A stretch of DNA of 64,000 bases from positions 186,001-250,000 of the forward strand of contig NZ_WNKY01000003.1 in the NCBI RefSeq assembly GCF_009720825.1, read 5' to 3'. Position 1 is the stretch's first letter; every line of letters begins with the position of its first letter. Position numbers and translations under genes: made by a program. Positions 1-9,107 of this stretch are shown here, piece after piece. The stretch is from Duganella radicis. GTDB taxonomy: Bacteria; Pseudomonadota; Gammaproteobacteria; Burkholderiales; Burkholderiaceae_D. A model generated the notes under the pieces. That model made no database searches, had not been told where the DNA came from, and was given only the letters and a program-made list of their open reading frames with translations.

Positions 1-771
1 CTGGAGCGCTATCTCTCGTTGGAAAAAAGTTTTGATGAGAATTTGTCGATCAAGCTGACTCCGGCACGATCGGTTGCGGTCAATTCCATTGATGATGCTG
101 AATCGGCTGCTACGTGGTTGCGGAAGAAATGGGGTGTCGGCAATGACGCGATTGCCGACCTTATCGATCTTCTTGAGAACCAAGGTTTCAAAGTCGTTCT
201 TCTAAACGGGATCGACAACTTTGACGGCGCTTGCGCGGCGACTGTCGATGAGCGCAACGTGCTCTTCGGGCTCAACGGTGACAGGCCAGGCGAGCGTATG
301 CGTTTTACCGCTGCCCATGAGCTGGGGCACTGGATAATGAAGCTTCCGCAGCATATGCCTGAGAAGGACAAGGAGCGTTGTTGCCACCGTTTTGCCGCGG
401 CATTCCTGTTCCCGGCCGGGCAAGTCAAGCTGGAGTTCGGCGTTCATCAAAGGTCCAAAGTGCATCCACAAGAGCTTTTCAATGCCAAGAAGACCTACGG
501 CGTCTCCATGGCCATGATTAGTCTGCGATTAAAAGATTTGGGGTTGTTGAGTGACGCTGGTTATCGATCCTTGCTTATCCAGTTTGGCCAGCAGGGGTGG
601 CGCAAATCCGAGCCTGGCGCGCTGCCCAGCGAGCGGCCCCGGCGGTTTGAATCGCTGACGTTCCGTGGGTTGTCCGAAGATATTTTTACTATCTCACGGG
701 CCGCCGAGTTGCTCCAGATTCCCATTAGCCGATTGACCGACCGTGTTCTTGGAGCCCTTTTGCACGAATGA
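1..771 (+). CDS. ImmA/IrrE-type metallopeptidase domain protein (5' end outside window)
   Basis: The frame is open through the left edge, so only the C-terminal part of the gene is seen; a TTG at 19 could start it but continuous coding upstream makes a longer protein more likely. The HELGH zinc motif (codons beginning at 316) inside a TAAHELGHW context, and the downstream CCHRFAAAFLFP segment, are typical of the ImmA/IrrE (DUF955) peptidase family. In many relatives this domain follows an N-terminal XRE-type helix-turn-helix that cleaves or controls a phage/stress repressor; that domain would lie outside the window. The C-terminal part after the peptidase (about residue 200 on) matches the long form of such regulators. 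It ends 43 bp before the end of an oppositely oriented SDR gene. Substrate is unknown. Confidence 0.8.
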   Translation: MERYLSLEKSFDENLSIKLTPARSVAVNSIDDAESAATWLRKKWGVGNDAIADLIDLLENQGFKVVLLNGIDNFDGACAATVDERNVLFGLNGDRPGERMRFTAAHELGHWIMKLPQHMPEKDKERCCHRFAAAFLFPAGQVKLEFGVHQRSKVHPQELFNAKKTYGVSMAMISLRLKDLGLLSDAGYRSLLIQFGQQGWRKSEPGALPSERPRRFESLTFRGLSEDIFTISRAAELLQIPISRLTDRVLGALLHE

Positions 772-814
772 GTTCCATTGCTCGCTGGCGGACGTTTCCT
801 GTTATTTTCGCAAA

Positions 815-1558
815 TCAGCGGGCGCTGTCGATGATGGAGCCGCCATCAGGGGTGAGGCTTGATCCGGTGATGAATTGGCTGTCTTTGCTGGCCAGGAAGA
901 GCACGACCGGCGCGATGTCTTCTTCTGGCGATCCATACCGGCCAAGAGGATTGGTCGGTGCCGGCACATTGGCTTCCGGGCCCCATGTCTCGGCGACGGG
1001 CAGTACGTTGTTCACGGTGATTTTATCGGCAGCCCATTCGCGCGCGGCGGTTCGCGTCAGCGCGCGTACCGCCTCTTTCGCCATGTTGTAGGGGCCATAC
1101 CCGGCCAGGCCGACCACACCGGCCATGGAGCCGAAGTTGATGATGCGTCCCTCGCCACTCTTTTTGAGGTGGGGGTAGGCCGCCTGCATGGCGCGCAGAT
1201 AGGCGACCGGGCCCAGGTCGAAGTTGCGCTGTAGCTGTTCAGCCGACAGGTCGAGAATGGATGAGAAGGGCGCACTTGGATCGAAGGCGTTGTTGACGAG
1301 GATGTCGATGCCGCCGTACAAGGACGCCACTTTCTCGATTGCCGCCTTGAGTTGTTCCGCGTTGCCGATATCGCACGGGATGCCAACCGCAGTGCCGCCG
1401 GTCGCCGTAATGCTGGCCACGACAGCGTCCACGTTCGCGGGTGTGAGCGACAGCACCGCCACTTTGGCTCCCTCCGCTGCGAACAATTTGGCGGTGGCAC
1501 GGCCGATGCCGCGCCCCGCGCCGGTGACGATGGCTACTTTTCCGGTAAGTCGGGACAT
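815..1558 (-). CDS. SDR family oxidoreductase
   Basis: A 247-residue short-chain dehydrogenase/reductase. The start at 1558 (MSRLTGKVAIVTGAG) is chosen because AAGGAG lies just upstream on the coding strand and the Rossmann fold begins at once; longer in-frame upstream sequence has no homology-like features. Visible are the cofactor motif TGAGRGIG, the NNAF segment, the catalytic serine region (NFGSMAG) and YNMAK, which supplies the catalytic Tyr and Lys. The C-terminal GSSLTPDGG segment is also standard. NAD(P)-dependent oxidation or reduction of a small alcohol/ketone is expected, substrate unknown. It is downstream of a DoxX-like gene (17 bp gap) and both are divergent from an HxlR regulator, which probably controls them in response to a reactive carbonyl or quinone-like signal. 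Confidence 0.9.
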   Translation of the reverse strand: MSRLTGKVAIVTGAGRGIGRATAKLFAAEGAKVAVLSLTPANVDAVVASITATGGTAVGIPCDIGNAEQLKAAIEKVASLYGGIDILVNNAFDPSAPFSSILDLSAEQLQRNFDLGPVAYLRAMQAAYPHLKKSGEGRIINFGSMAGVVGLAGYGPYNMAKEAVRALTRTAAREWAADKITVNNVLPVAETWGPEANVPAPTNPLGRYGSPEEDIAPVVLFLASKDSQFITGSSLTPDGGSIIDSAR

Positions 1559-1575
1559 GAGTTTCTCCTTTGCAG

Positions 1576-1983
1576 TTAAGAATGGCTTGGTTGGATTGCC
1601 GCGGTCACGCCATAAGGCGAGGGGATGTCGCGGGCAATGTTTTGGGTGGTGAACGAGACGATCAGCAGCACGAGGCCAACCGCCGCCGGCAGCGCGCCCT
1701 TGGGTTTGCGGACGCCGAGATGCGCCGAACCGGACAACAGCAGGTGGTAGAACATGCCGGCATAGGCCAGGTCGCTCAGCGGCACGCTGTAGCGCGACAG
1801 GATGGCCAGCGGCCCCAGCACTTTCACGACTGCCATCAGCGGCACAAGGTAGCTGGCCGGATAGTTCAGCTCGCGCAGGGTTTGAAGCACCCAATCTTTT
1901 CTGACGATGTATAGCGTCGAGGACGCCAGATAGAGCAATGCCAGTAAGGCGGTACTAATCCAGTATGCGTAGGTTGCAGCCAT
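1576..1983 (-). CDS. DoxX-like family membrane protein
   Basis: A 135-residue protein with about four hydrophobic segments (roughly residues 8-27, 45-65, 70-90 and 97-115). Size, topology and the AYAGMFYHLLLSGSAH region fit the DoxX-like family of small inner-membrane proteins. AAGGAA precedes the ATG. It is the first gene of a two-gene unit with the SDR downstream and is divergent from the HxlR regulator gene, an arrangement common for redox or electrophile-responsive cassettes. The biochemical role of such DoxX-like proteins is poorly defined; a part in quinone or thiol redox balance is only an inference. Confidence 0.75.
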   Translation of the reverse strand: MAATYAYWISTALLALLYLASSTLYIVRKDWVLQTLRELNYPASYLVPLMAVVKVLGPLAILSRYSVPLSDLAYAGMFYHLLLSGSAHLGVRKPKGALPAAVGLVLLIVSFTTQNIARDIPSPYGVTAAIQPSHS

Positions 1984-2000
1984 GAGTGGGTTCCTTGAGT

Positions 2001-2025
2001 TGATTCAGTAGACTTGCCTGAATCA
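2001..2025. promoter_or_regulatory. Perfect inverted repeat, probable HxlR operator
   Basis: TGATTCAG-N9-CTGAATCA, 8-bp perfect arms, lies in the 80-bp gap between the divergent DoxX-like and HxlR genes. Position and symmetry suit a dimeric winged-helix repressor of the HxlR family acting on both promoters. Binding is inferred. Confidence 0.55.
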
Positions 2026-2063
2026 TGTCGGCTAATATGAAACCCCGCAAGTAGGATGAAAAA

Positions 2064-2465
2064 ATGGCTCATAGTATGAAAAACCAGACTAATGGAAGCG
2101 CCGATATCAACATGCACGACGAGATGAGACGCGCGTTCTCTCTGCTTTCCGGCAAGTGGAAGCTGGAGATCATGTGGTTGCTGAACCAGCGGGTCTATCG
2201 CTTTGGCGAGTTGCGCAAAGCGATTCCGGGCATCACTCAGCACATGTTGACGGCGCAGCTGCGCGAGCTGGAGGCGGATGGCCTGGTGTTGCGCACGGTG
2301 TTCGCGGAGGTGCCGCCCCGTGTCGAGTACGAGATAACGGCCAAGGCGCGCGGCCTGGGGCCGACCATGGAGGCGCTGGCGGCCTGGTGGGAGAAGTACG
2401 GTAAAACTGTGCCTGAACGGCCCTCGACGCGCGGACGCCGCGCCAAGCCTGCGGCGCCGAAGTAG
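2064..2465 (+). CDS. HxlR family winged-helix transcriptional regulator
   Basis: A 133-residue regulator with the HxlR core: residues about 25-110 contain LLSGKWKLEIMWLL, the FGELRKAIPGITQHMLTAQLREL recognition region and the wing with RVEYEIT. AGGA sits 8 bp before the ATG. The C-terminal tail is basic and proline-rich. HxlR-type proteins are dimeric DNA-binding regulators, often sensing electrophiles, quinones or oxidants. Divergent placement from the DoxX-like/SDR pair and the perfect inverted repeat at 2001-2025 indicate that it regulates that pair and probably itself. Effector not deducible from sequence. Confidence 0.9.
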   Translation: MAHSMKNQTNGSADINMHDEMRRAFSLLSGKWKLEIMWLLNQRVYRFGELRKAIPGITQHMLTAQLRELEADGLVLRTVFAEVPPRVEYEITAKARGLGPTMEALAAWWEKYGKTVPERPSTRGRRAKPAAPK

Positions 2466-2470
2466 ATGGT

Positions 2471-3361
2471 TTAATCCAGTCCCCTCAACTGGCGATACTC
2501 CCGCGCCTGCGCTTCCAGCCAGGAGCGGAAGGCGGTCAACGCCTGGTTTTCCGATTTCTGCTCCGGATAGGTGAGGTAGTAGGAGCGGCCGCTCATGTAT
2601 TCGTGCTTGGACGCCAGCACCAGCACGCCGCGTTCCAGTTCGTCATCGATCAGAAAGCGCGGCAGCAGGGCGATCCCCATGCCGTGCGCCGCCGCCTCGG
2701 CCAGCATCGAGAACAGCTCGAAGCGCGGGCCGCTCATGTCGCCTTCCACTTCCATGCCGCGCGTGGCGAACCAGTCGCGCCACACGTAGGGCCGGGTGCT
2801 GGATTGCAGCAGCGTGTGGCGGCGCCAGTCCGGCCGACCCAGCGATGGGCTGCACACCGCCACCAGCTGTTCGCGCATCAGAAACACGCCCTCGGTGCCC
2901 GGCCAGGTGGCTTCGCCGGCGTAGATCGCCGCGTCCAGCGGCGTTTCATCGAACAGGAAGGGCCGGGTGCGCGAGCTGAGGTTGATGGTGATGCCCGGAT
3001 GCTGGCGCGCAAACAGCGGCAGACGAGGCAGCAGCCATTTGGTGGCGAAGGTCGGCACCACACCCAGTTCAAGCGCGCCGCCGGCGCCGCCCTTGGCCAT
3101 CAGTTCCAGCACGTCGCGCTCCACTTCGTCCAGCCGGCTGGTGACCTTGCGGCTGTACTCGGCGCCGGCGTCGGTCAGCACCACGCCACGGCGGCTGCGG
3201 CGGAACAGCGCCACGCCGAGGAACTCCTCCAGCGTGCCGATCTGCCGGCAGATCGCGCTTTGCGTCAGCGCCAGTTCGTCGGCGGCCTTGGTGAAGCTCT
3301 GGTGGCGCGCCGCCGCCTCGAATGCCGACAGGGCGGCGGTGGAAGGAATCTTTCTGCGCAT
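2471..3361 (-). CDS. LysR family regulator of the glutaryl-CoA operon (GcvA-like)
   Basis: A 296-residue LysR-type regulator. The start at 3361 (MRRKIPSTAALSAFEAAAR) gives the normal LTTR N-terminus; further upstream codons run back into the divergent promoter. The N-terminal winged helix (residues about 6-65) includes SFTKAADELALTQSAICRQI and a GVALFRRSRRGVVLTDAG wing; the rest is the periplasmic-binding-like effector domain. The motif style resembles GcvA/AmpR-like LTTRs. It is divergent from gcdH with 111 bp between starts, the usual arrangement for an LTTR activating the neighbouring operon, probably in response to glutarate or glutaryl-CoA. Effector is inferred from context. Confidence 0.88.
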   Translation of the reverse strand: MRRKIPSTAALSAFEAAARHQSFTKAADELALTQSAICRQIGTLEEFLGVALFRRSRRGVVLTDAGAEYSRKVTSRLDEVERDVLELMAKGGAGGALELGVVPTFATKWLLPRLPLFARQHPGITINLSSRTRPFLFDETPLDAAIYAGEATWPGTEGVFLMREQLVAVCSPSLGRPDWRRHTLLQSSTRPYVWRDWFATRGMEVEGDMSGPRFELFSMLAEAAAHGMGIALLPRFLIDDELERGVLVLASKHEYMSGRSYYLTYPEQKSENQALTAFRSWLEAQAREYRQLRGLD

Positions 3362-3403
3362 GGCGCTGTCTCCGGAGTGAGTTTTCCGCACAATTGAGTG
3401 CGA

Positions 3404-3416
3404 ACAAATCGTTTGT
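3404..3416. promoter_or_regulatory. Inverted repeat in the LysR/gcdH intergenic region
   Basis: ACAAA-TCG-TTTGT is a perfect inverted repeat midway between the divergent LysR and gcdH starts and overlaps the proposed -35 element of gcdH. It is a candidate LysR binding half-site pair; not a textbook T-N11-A box, so only moderately supported. Confidence 0.4.
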
Positions 3417-3441
3417 CTGCCCAGATTATGCACGGTACATT
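3413..3441 (+). promoter_or_regulatory. Putative sigma-70 promoter of gcdH operon
   Basis: TTGTCT at 3413-3418, 17-bp spacer, TACATT at 3436-3441, giving an expected leader of about 25 nt before the ATG at 3473. The -35 overlaps the inverted repeat at 3404-3416, consistent with LysR control. Confidence 0.4.
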
Positions 3442-3472
3442 GACTCATGACCAATCTTTTGAGGAACACGGA

Positions 3473-4660
3473 ATGAGCTCCAAGCATAATTCGCCAGCAT
3501 TTCAATGGGATGATCCACTGTTGCTGGACCAGCAGCTGACGGAAGAGGAACGCATGGTGCGCGATTCGGCGCGCGCGTATTGCCAGGATCGCCTACAGCC
3601 GCGCGTGCTGGAAGCGTTCCGCCACGAGAGCACCGACCCCGCCATCTTCCGCGAGATGGGCGAACTGGGCCTGCTGGGCGTGACGATTCCGGAAGCCTAT
3701 GGCGGCTCCGGCCTGAACTACGTCAGCTACGGCCTGGTGGCGCGCGAGGTGGAGCGCGTGGATTCCGGCTATCGCTCGATGATGAGCGTGCAGTCGTCGC
3801 TGGTGATGGTGCCGATCAACGAATTCGGCAGCGAGGCCACCAGGCAGAAATACCTGCCCAAGCTGGCCAGCGGCGAATGGATAGGCTGCTTCGGCCTGAC
3901 CGAGCCTAATCACGGCTCCGATCCCGGCAGCATGCGCACCCGCGCCAGGAAGGTTCATGGCGGCTATGAACTCAGCGGCAGCAAGATGTGGATCACCAAC
4001 AGCCCGATCGCCGATGTGTTCGTGGTGTGGGCCAAGGACGACGAGGGCGCGATTCGCGGCTTCGTGCTGGAGAAGGGCTGGCGCGGCCTGACGGCGCCGG
4101 CCATCCACGGCAAGGTCGGCCTGCGCGCCTCGATCACCGGTGAGATCGTAATGGACGATGTGTTCTGCCCGGAAGAGAATGCCTTCCCCGAGGTGCGTGG
4201 CCTGAAAGGCCCGTTCACCTGCCTGAACAGCGCGCGTTACGGCATCGCCTGGGGCGCGCTGGGCGCGGCCGAGGATTGCTGGCACCGCGCGCGCCAGTAC
4301 ACGCTGGACCGCGAACAGTTCGGCCGGCCATTGGCGGCCAACCAGTTGATCCAGAAAAAGCTGGCCGACATGCAGACGGAAATCACGCTGGGCCTGCAAG
4401 GCTGCCTGCGCCTGGGCCGGATGAAGGACGAGGGCACGGCGGCGGTCGAGATCACCTCCATCATGAAGCGCAATTCCTGCGGCAAGGCACTGGACATCGC
4501 CCGCCTGGCGCGCGACATGTTGGGCGGCAATGGCATCAGCGACGAATTCGGCGTCATCCGCCACATGGTCAACCTGGAGGTGGTCAATACCTACGAGGGC
4601 ACGCACGACGTCCACGCGCTGATCCTGGGCCGCGCCATCACCGGCATCGCCGCCTTCTGA
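3473..4660 (+). CDS. gcdH: Glutaryl-CoA dehydrogenase
   Basis: A 395-residue acyl-CoA dehydrogenase. It oxidatively decarboxylates glutaryl-CoA to crotonyl-CoA in lysine, tryptophan and glutarate breakdown, passing electrons to ETF. The start [20 protein letters not shown] follows AGGAACACGGA and matches the usual GcdH N-terminus. Diagnostic segments are [18 protein letters not shown], the FAD-site [14 protein letters not shown] and [11 protein letters not shown], and the C-terminal [17 protein letters not shown] containing the catalytic-base glutamate (YEGT). Length fits the family. It begins a same-strand run gcdH - CoA transferase - etfB - etfA with gaps of 5-10 bp, with a LysR gene divergent upstream; the whole run looks like one glutarate-degradation operon. 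Confidence 0.93.
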   Translation: MSSKHNSPAFQWDDPLLLDQQLTEEERMVRDSARAYCQDRLQPRVLEAFRHESTDPAIFREMGELGLLGVTIPEAYGGSGLNYVSYGLVAREVERVDSGYRSMMSVQSSLVMVPINEFGSEATRQKYLPKLASGEWIGCFGLTEPNHGSDPGSMRTRARKVHGGYELSGSKMWITNSPIADVFVVWAKDDEGAIRGFVLEKGWRGLTAPAIHGKVGLRASITGEIVMDDVFCPEENAFPEVRGLKGPFTCLNSARYGIAWGALGAAEDCWHRARQYTLDREQFGRPLAANQLIQKKLADMQTEITLGLQGCLRLGRMKDEGTAAVEITSIMKRNSCGKALDIARLARDMLGGNGISDEFGVIRHMVNLEVVNTYEGTHDVHALILGRAITGIAAF

Positions 4661-4665
4661 CGACC

Positions 4666-5904
4666 ATGCGGAGCATGCTGCAAGCGGGGGCGCTGGCCGG
4701 CCTCAAGGTGCTGGACCTGTCGCGCGTGCTGGCCGGTCCGTGGTCGGGCCAACTGCTGGCCGATCTGGGCGCGGACGTGGTCAAGGTCGAGCGTCCCGGC
4801 GCTGGCGACGATACCCGCGCCTGGGGGCCGCCATGGCTGAAAGACCAGTTGGGGGCGCCGACCGGCGAGTCGGCCTATTACCTGTGCGCCAACCGCAACA
4901 AGCGCTCGGTGACCATCGACCTCGGCCAGCCGGAAGGCCGGCGCCTGGTACGCGAGCTGGCGGCGCAGGCTGACGTGGTGATAGAGAATTTCAAGGTCGG
5001 CGGCCTGCGCCAGTATGGCCTGGATTACGACAGCCTGAAGGAAGTCAATCCGCGCCTGATCTACTGCTCGATCACCGGCTTCGGCCAGGATGGTCCCTAC
5101 GCCGCGCGCGCCGGCTACGACTTCCTGATCCAGGGCATGGGCGGGCTGATGAGCCTGACCGGCCAGCCCGATACGGTGGAGGGCGGCGGCCCGGTCAAGG
5201 TGGGCGTGGCACTGACCGACGTCATGACCGGGCTGTACGCCACGGTGGCTGTGCTGGCCGCGTTGGCGCACCGCCAGCACAGCGGCGCCGGCCAGCATAT
5301 CGACCTGGCGCTGCTGGATGTGCAGATCGCCTGCCTGGCCAATCAGGCCTCGAACTATCTGGTGGGCGGAGTGGTACCCGGCCGCATGGGCAACGCCCAT
5401 CCGAACATCGTGCCCTACCAGGAATTCGCCACCGCCGACGGCTATATGATCATCGCGGTCGGCAACGACGGGCAGTTCGCCAATTGCTGCCAGGTGCTCG
5501 GTCATCCGCAATGGGCGGCAGACGAGCGCTACGCCAGCAACGCGCAGCGGGTGCGGCACCGGCAGGAGCTGGCCGCCGGCATGCACCGCGTGACAGTCAC
5601 GCGCACCACCGCCGAATGGATCGCGGCGATGGAGGCGGCCGGCGTGCCCTGCGGCCCGATCAACACGTTGGACCAGGTGTTCGCCGATCCGCAGGTGCGG
5701 GCGCGCGGCATGCGGATCGAGCTCGATCATCCGCTGGGCGGCAAGGTGCCGCTGGTGGCCAATCCGATTCATCTGTCGGCCTCGCCGGTGCAATACCACA
5801 GCGCGCCGCCGGCGCTGGGCGCCCATACCGACGAGGTGCTGGCCGAGTGGCTGGCGCTGGACAGCGGGCGATTGGCCGCGTTGCGCGCCGCCAAAACTAT
5901 TTAA
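4666..5904 (+). CDS. CaiB/BaiF (class III) CoA transferase, probable glutarate CoA-transferase
   Basis: A 412-residue family III CoA transferase. The N-terminus LAGLKVLDLSRVLAGPWSGQ, the ADVVKVERPGAGDDTR segment, NKRSVTIDL, and the DLALLDVQ region are all typical of the fold; the conserved aspartate of the DLALLD segment is at the position expected for the active-site residue of the family. The start at 4666 lies 5 bp after the gcdH stop; a second ATG at 4675 is possible and no strong ribosome site distinguishes them, so translational coupling is likely. Its place directly after gcdH, as in other proteobacterial gcdH clusters, suggests that it activates glutarate to glutaryl-CoA using succinyl-CoA or a similar donor. 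The exact acyl acceptor is inferred from context. Confidence 0.88.
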   Translation: MRSMLQAGALAGLKVLDLSRVLAGPWSGQLLADLGADVVKVERPGAGDDTRAWGPPWLKDQLGAPTGESAYYLCANRNKRSVTIDLGQPEGRRLVRELAAQADVVIENFKVGGLRQYGLDYDSLKEVNPRLIYCSITGFGQDGPYAARAGYDFLIQGMGGLMSLTGQPDTVEGGGPVKVGVALTDVMTGLYATVAVLAALAHRQHSGAGQHIDLALLDVQIACLANQASNYLVGGVVPGRMGNAHPNIVPYQEFATADGYMIIAVGNDGQFANCCQVLGHPQWAADERYASNAQRVRHRQELAAGMHRVTVTRTTAEWIAAMEAAGVPCGPINTLDQVFADPQVRARGMRIELDHPLGGKVPLVANPIHLSASPVQYHSAPPALGAHTDEVLAEWLALDSGRLAALRAAKTI

Positions 5905-5913
5905 GGAGACAAC

Positions 5914-6666
5914 ATGAAGGTGCTGGTTGCAGTGAAGCGGGTGGTGGACTTCAACGTCAAGGTGCGGGTCAAGGCCGATGGCTCGGGCGTGGATATCGCC
6001 AATGCCAAGATGGCGATGAATCCCTTCGATGAAATCGCAGTGGAGGAGGCGGTGCGCCTGAAGGAGGCCGGCCTGGCCAGCGAGGTGGTGGCAGTGTCCT
6101 GTGGCGGTCCGGCCTGCCAGGAGACGCTGCGCACGGCCATGGCGATCGGCGCCGACCGCGCCATCCTGGTCGAGAGCGAAGCCGAGTTGCAGCCGCTGGC
6201 GGTGGCCAAGCTGCTGGCGGCGGTGGCGGCGCTGGAGCAGCCGCGGCTGATCGTGCTGGGCAAGCAGGCCATCGACGACGATTGCAACCAGACCGGCCAG
6301 ATGCTGGCGGCACTGCTGGCGTGGCCGCAAGCCACTTTCGCCTCGAAGCTGGCGCTGGAGGCCGGCCGGGCGCTGGTGACGCGCGAGGTGGACGGCGGCC
6401 TGGAAAGTCTGGCGCTGCCGCTGCCGGCGGTGGTCACCACCGACCTGCGCCTGAACGAGCCGCGCTATGTCACGCTGCCCAACATCATGAAGGCCAAGAA
6501 GAAAGCGCTCGACACCATGACGCCGGCCGACCTGGGCGTCGATGTGGCGCCGCGCCTGCACACGCTGAAGGTGGCCGAGCCGGCGCAGCGGCCGTCGGGC
6601 GTGCGGGTGGCCGATGTGCAAACGCTGGTGGCCAAGTTGAAGAACGAAGCCAAAGTCATCGCCTAG
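5914..6666 (+). CDS. etfB: Electron transfer flavoprotein beta subunit
   Basis: A 250-residue ETF beta subunit, starting [20 protein letters not shown] after a clear AAGGAG. The [18 protein letters not shown] segment, the AMP/nucleotide-binding part around residues 95-130 and the ETFB signature-like [25 protein letters not shown] are all present. With EtfA it forms the FAD/AMP heterodimer that accepts electrons from acyl-CoA dehydrogenases and hands them to ETF-ubiquinone oxidoreductase. It lies 9 bp after the CoA-transferase gene and 10 bp before etfA, so its immediate partner is probably the GcdH of the same operon, although ETF usually serves several dehydrogenases. Confidence 0.95.
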   Translation: MKVLVAVKRVVDFNVKVRVKADGSGVDIANAKMAMNPFDEIAVEEAVRLKEAGLASEVVAVSCGGPACQETLRTAMAIGADRAILVESEAELQPLAVAKLLAAVAALEQPRLIVLGKQAIDDDCNQTGQMLAALLAWPQATFASKLALEAGRALVTREVDGGLESLALPLPAVVTTDLRLNEPRYVTLPNIMKAKKKALDTMTPADLGVDVAPRLHTLKVAEPAQRPSGVRVADVQTLVAKLKNEAKVIA

Positions 6667-6676
6667 GAGAAGATTC

Positions 6677-7606
6677 ATGACCGTACTCGTTATTGCAGAA
6701 CACGATAATGTGCAATTGAAGAGCAGCACCTTGCACACTGTCAGCGCCGCCATGCAGTGTGGCGGCGAGGTGCACATCCTGGTGGCGGGTCACCGCTGCG
6801 GCGACGTCAGCGCGGCGGCCGCGCGCGTGGCCGGCGTGGCCAGGGTGCTGCTGATCGACGCGCCTTATCTGGCCGATGGCCTGGCTGAAAATGTCGCCGA
6901 GCAGGTGCTGGCGGTGGCGCGCGGTTACAGCCACATCCTGGCGCCGGCCACGGCCTATGGCAAGAACATCGCGCCGCGCGTGGCCGCCCGGCTCGACGTG
7001 GCCCAGGTGTCGGAAATTACCGCCGTGCTGGCGCCGGACACCTTCGAGCGCCCCATCTACGCCGGCAACGCCATCGCCACGGTGCGCTCGTCCGACCCGG
7101 TGAAGGTGATCACCGTGCGCGGCACCGGCTTCGATGCCGCCGCCACCGGCCCGGCGGCGCCGGTCGACAGCCCGTCGCCGGCCGCCGACACCGGCAAGTC
7201 GGCTTTCGTCGGGCGCGAGCTGGCCCGGTCGGACCGGCCGGAGCTGACCGGCGCGCGCATCGTCGTCTCGGGCGGGCGCGGCATGGGCTCCGGCGAGAAT
7301 TTCAAGATCCTGGAACCGCTGGCGGACAAGCTGGGCGCGGCGATGGGCGCCTCGCGCGCGGCGGTGGACGCCGGCTTTGTGCCCAATGACTGGCAGGTTG
7401 GCCAGACCGGCAAGATCGTCGCTCCGGCGCTGTACATCGCGGTCGGCATCTCGGGGGCGATCCAGCATCTGGCCGGCATGAAGGATTCAAAAACCATCGT
7501 CGCCATCAACAAGGACCCGGAGGCGCCCATCTTTGCCATCGCCGACTATGGCATCGTCGGCGACCTGTTCGAACTGGTGCCGCAACTGACCGCCGAACTG
7601 GGATAG
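6677..7606 (+). CDS. etfA: Electron transfer flavoprotein alpha subunit
   Basis: A 309-residue ETF alpha subunit. GGAGAAG precedes the ATG. The N-terminal nucleotide-binding-like domain (residues 1-180) is followed by the FAD-binding C-terminal domain with [42 protein letters not shown] and [15 protein letters not shown], which form the conserved ETFA signature. It is the last gene of the gcdH-CoA transferase-etfB-etfA run and ends 7 bp before the convergent outer-membrane efflux gene, leaving no room for a conventional intrinsic terminator between the two. Confidence 0.95.
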   Translation: MTVLVIAEHDNVQLKSSTLHTVSAAMQCGGEVHILVAGHRCGDVSAAAARVAGVARVLLIDAPYLADGLAENVAEQVLAVARGYSHILAPATAYGKNIAPRVAARLDVAQVSEITAVLAPDTFERPIYAGNAIATVRSSDPVKVITVRGTGFDAAATGPAAPVDSPSPAADTGKSAFVGRELARSDRPELTGARIVVSGGRGMGSGENFKILEPLADKLGAAMGASRAAVDAGFVPNDWQVGQTGKIVAPALYIAVGISGAIQHLAGMKDSKTIVAINKDPEAPIFAIADYGIVGDLFELVPQLTAELG

Positions 7607-7613
7607 GCGCGGC

Positions 7614-9107
7614 TCACGGCGTCTCATCCCGCCAGCCGCCGCCCAGCGCCTGGAACAGCGCCACTGTGTCGGCATAGCGGCTGGCTTGCGCCTGGATCAG
7701 GCTGATCGAGGCTTGCTGCCACGCCTGACCCGCCTGCAGCACTGGCGGATAGGCGCTCAGGCCCAGTTGCCATTGGCGCTGGGCGATGCGCCAGCTGGTG
7801 CGGGTGGCCTGTTCGGCGCGCTGCGCGGCCTGGACGGCGCGGGCGTCGGCGTCGATCGCGTGCAGGGTGTCGGCCACGTCCTGGAAGGCGGTCAGCACGG
7901 TGGCACGGTATTGCGCGGCGGCCTGGTCGTAGGCCGCTTCCGCCGCGCGCTGCTGGTGCAGCAGCGTGCCGCCACGGAACAGCGGCTGCACCAGGTCCGC
8001 GCCGATGCTCCAGAAGCCGGTGCCGGACTTGAACAGGGTGCCGGCGTCCAGCGCCGAACTGCCCATGCTGGCCGTCAGCGCGATATTGGGCAGGCGCGCC
8101 GCTTTGGCGATGCCGATCTGCGCCGATGCCGCCTGCAACTGCGCTTCGGCCGCGCGGATGTCGGGCCGCTGTTCGACCAGCCTGGCCGGCACGCTGAGCG
8201 GCAGCTCGGCCGCCAGCACCAATTTGCTGAAGTCGAGACGCTGGGCGACGCCTTCGCTTGGGTAGCGCCCGGCCAGCACAGCCAGCAGGTCTTGCTGCTG
8301 GACCAGCTGTTTTTCCAACGGCGGCAGTTGCGCTTCCACCTGGGCCTGCGCCGCCTCCTGCGCCGCCACGTCCGCCGCACCCAACTGGCCGGCTTTCTGC
8401 TGCTTGCGCACCGCCTCCAGTTGCTGTTGTGCTTGCGATGCCAGTTCCCGCATGGCGCTGAGCTGGGCGCGCAGCGAGGCTTCCTCGATGGCGGCGTTGG
8501 CCACGCTGGCGGCCAGCGTCAGGCGCGCCGCCTCACGCTGGAAGCGTGCCACGTCCGCTTGCGCGCAGGCCGCTTCCACCTGCCGCCGCGCGCCGCCGAA
8601 CACGTCCGGCGTGTAGCCGATGTTGAGCTGGGCCGTGTGCAGGGTGTACAGATTGGTGCCCGAGGCGGTGGGGCTGGACAGGGTGCCGGCCACGCGCTGG
8701 CGGCTCGGTTGCAGGTGCAGGTCGGCGCTGGGGAAGTAGGCGCCGCGCTGGGCCGCCGCCGTCTCGCGCGCCGCGCGCAGGGCGGCGTCGGCCGCTTGCA
8801 GGTCCGGGTTGCTTTGCAGCGCGGCGGCCACCAGCTGGTTCAGGTCTTCCGAGCCGAACACCGTCCACCACTGCGCGGCGACTTCCTTGCCGGCGATCAG
8901 GCGCTGGTCGGCCGGACCGGCCAGCGGTTCGGCGGTGTAGCTGGCCACGGCCGGCGCGGCAGGGCGCACGTAGTCGGGGCCGGCCGCGCAGCCGCTCAGC
9001 AGCAAGGCCAGCATCAGCTTGGCCAGCACGGTCGCCAGCGTGGCAGCCGGCGCGCCGGCCAGCGGCGCCGCCAGCGCGCCAATGCGGATGGTCAGGGCCT
9101 TGATCAT
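7614..9107 (-). CDS. RND efflux outer-membrane lipoprotein (NodT/OprM-type)
   Basis: A 497-residue TolC-like outer membrane factor. The N-terminus carries a lipobox LLLSGC with lipidation cysteine at residue 40, followed by AAGPDYVRP, the usual start of the NodT family. Long alpha-helical coiled regions (about residues 95-300 and 310-480) and the internal duplication expected of outer membrane factors are visible (YSPxxP-like regions replaced by GLSAYPPV). Its ATG overlaps the stop of the RND pump gene by 4 bp, so it is the third gene of the efflux operon adaptor-pump-channel. It provides the periplasm-spanning exit duct for metal ions. The unusually long hydrophobic signal region of about 39 residues could mean that a downstream start is used. 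Confidence 0.9.
   Translation of the reverse strand: MIKALTIRIGALAAPLAGAPAATLATVLAKLMLALLLSGCAAGPDYVRPAAPAVASYTAEPLAGPADQRLIAGKEVAAQWWTVFGSEDLNQLVAAALQSNPDLQAADAALRAARETAAAQRGAYFPSADLHLQPSRQRVAGTLSSPTASGTNLYTLHTAQLNIGYTPDVFGGARRQVEAACAQADVARFQREAARLTLAASVANAAIEEASLRAQLSAMRELASQAQQQLEAVRKQQKAGQLGAADVAAQEAAQAQVEAQLPPLEKQLVQQQDLLAVLAGRYPSEGVAQRLDFSKLVLAAELPLSVPARLVEQRPDIRAAEAQLQAASAQIGIAKAARLPNIALTASMGSSALDAGTLFKSGTGFWSIGADLVQPLFRGGTLLHQQRAAEAAYDQAAAQYRATVLTAFQDVADTLHAIDADARAVQAAQRAEQATRTSWRIAQRQWQLGLSAYPPVLQAGQAWQQASISLIQAQASRYADTVALFQALGGGWRDETP

Noticed and set aside
4591..6777. Long minus-strand open frame across gcdH end, CoA transferase and etfB
   Set aside because: Spans several real genes, has no domain, and is an antisense by-product of GC-biased third codon positions.
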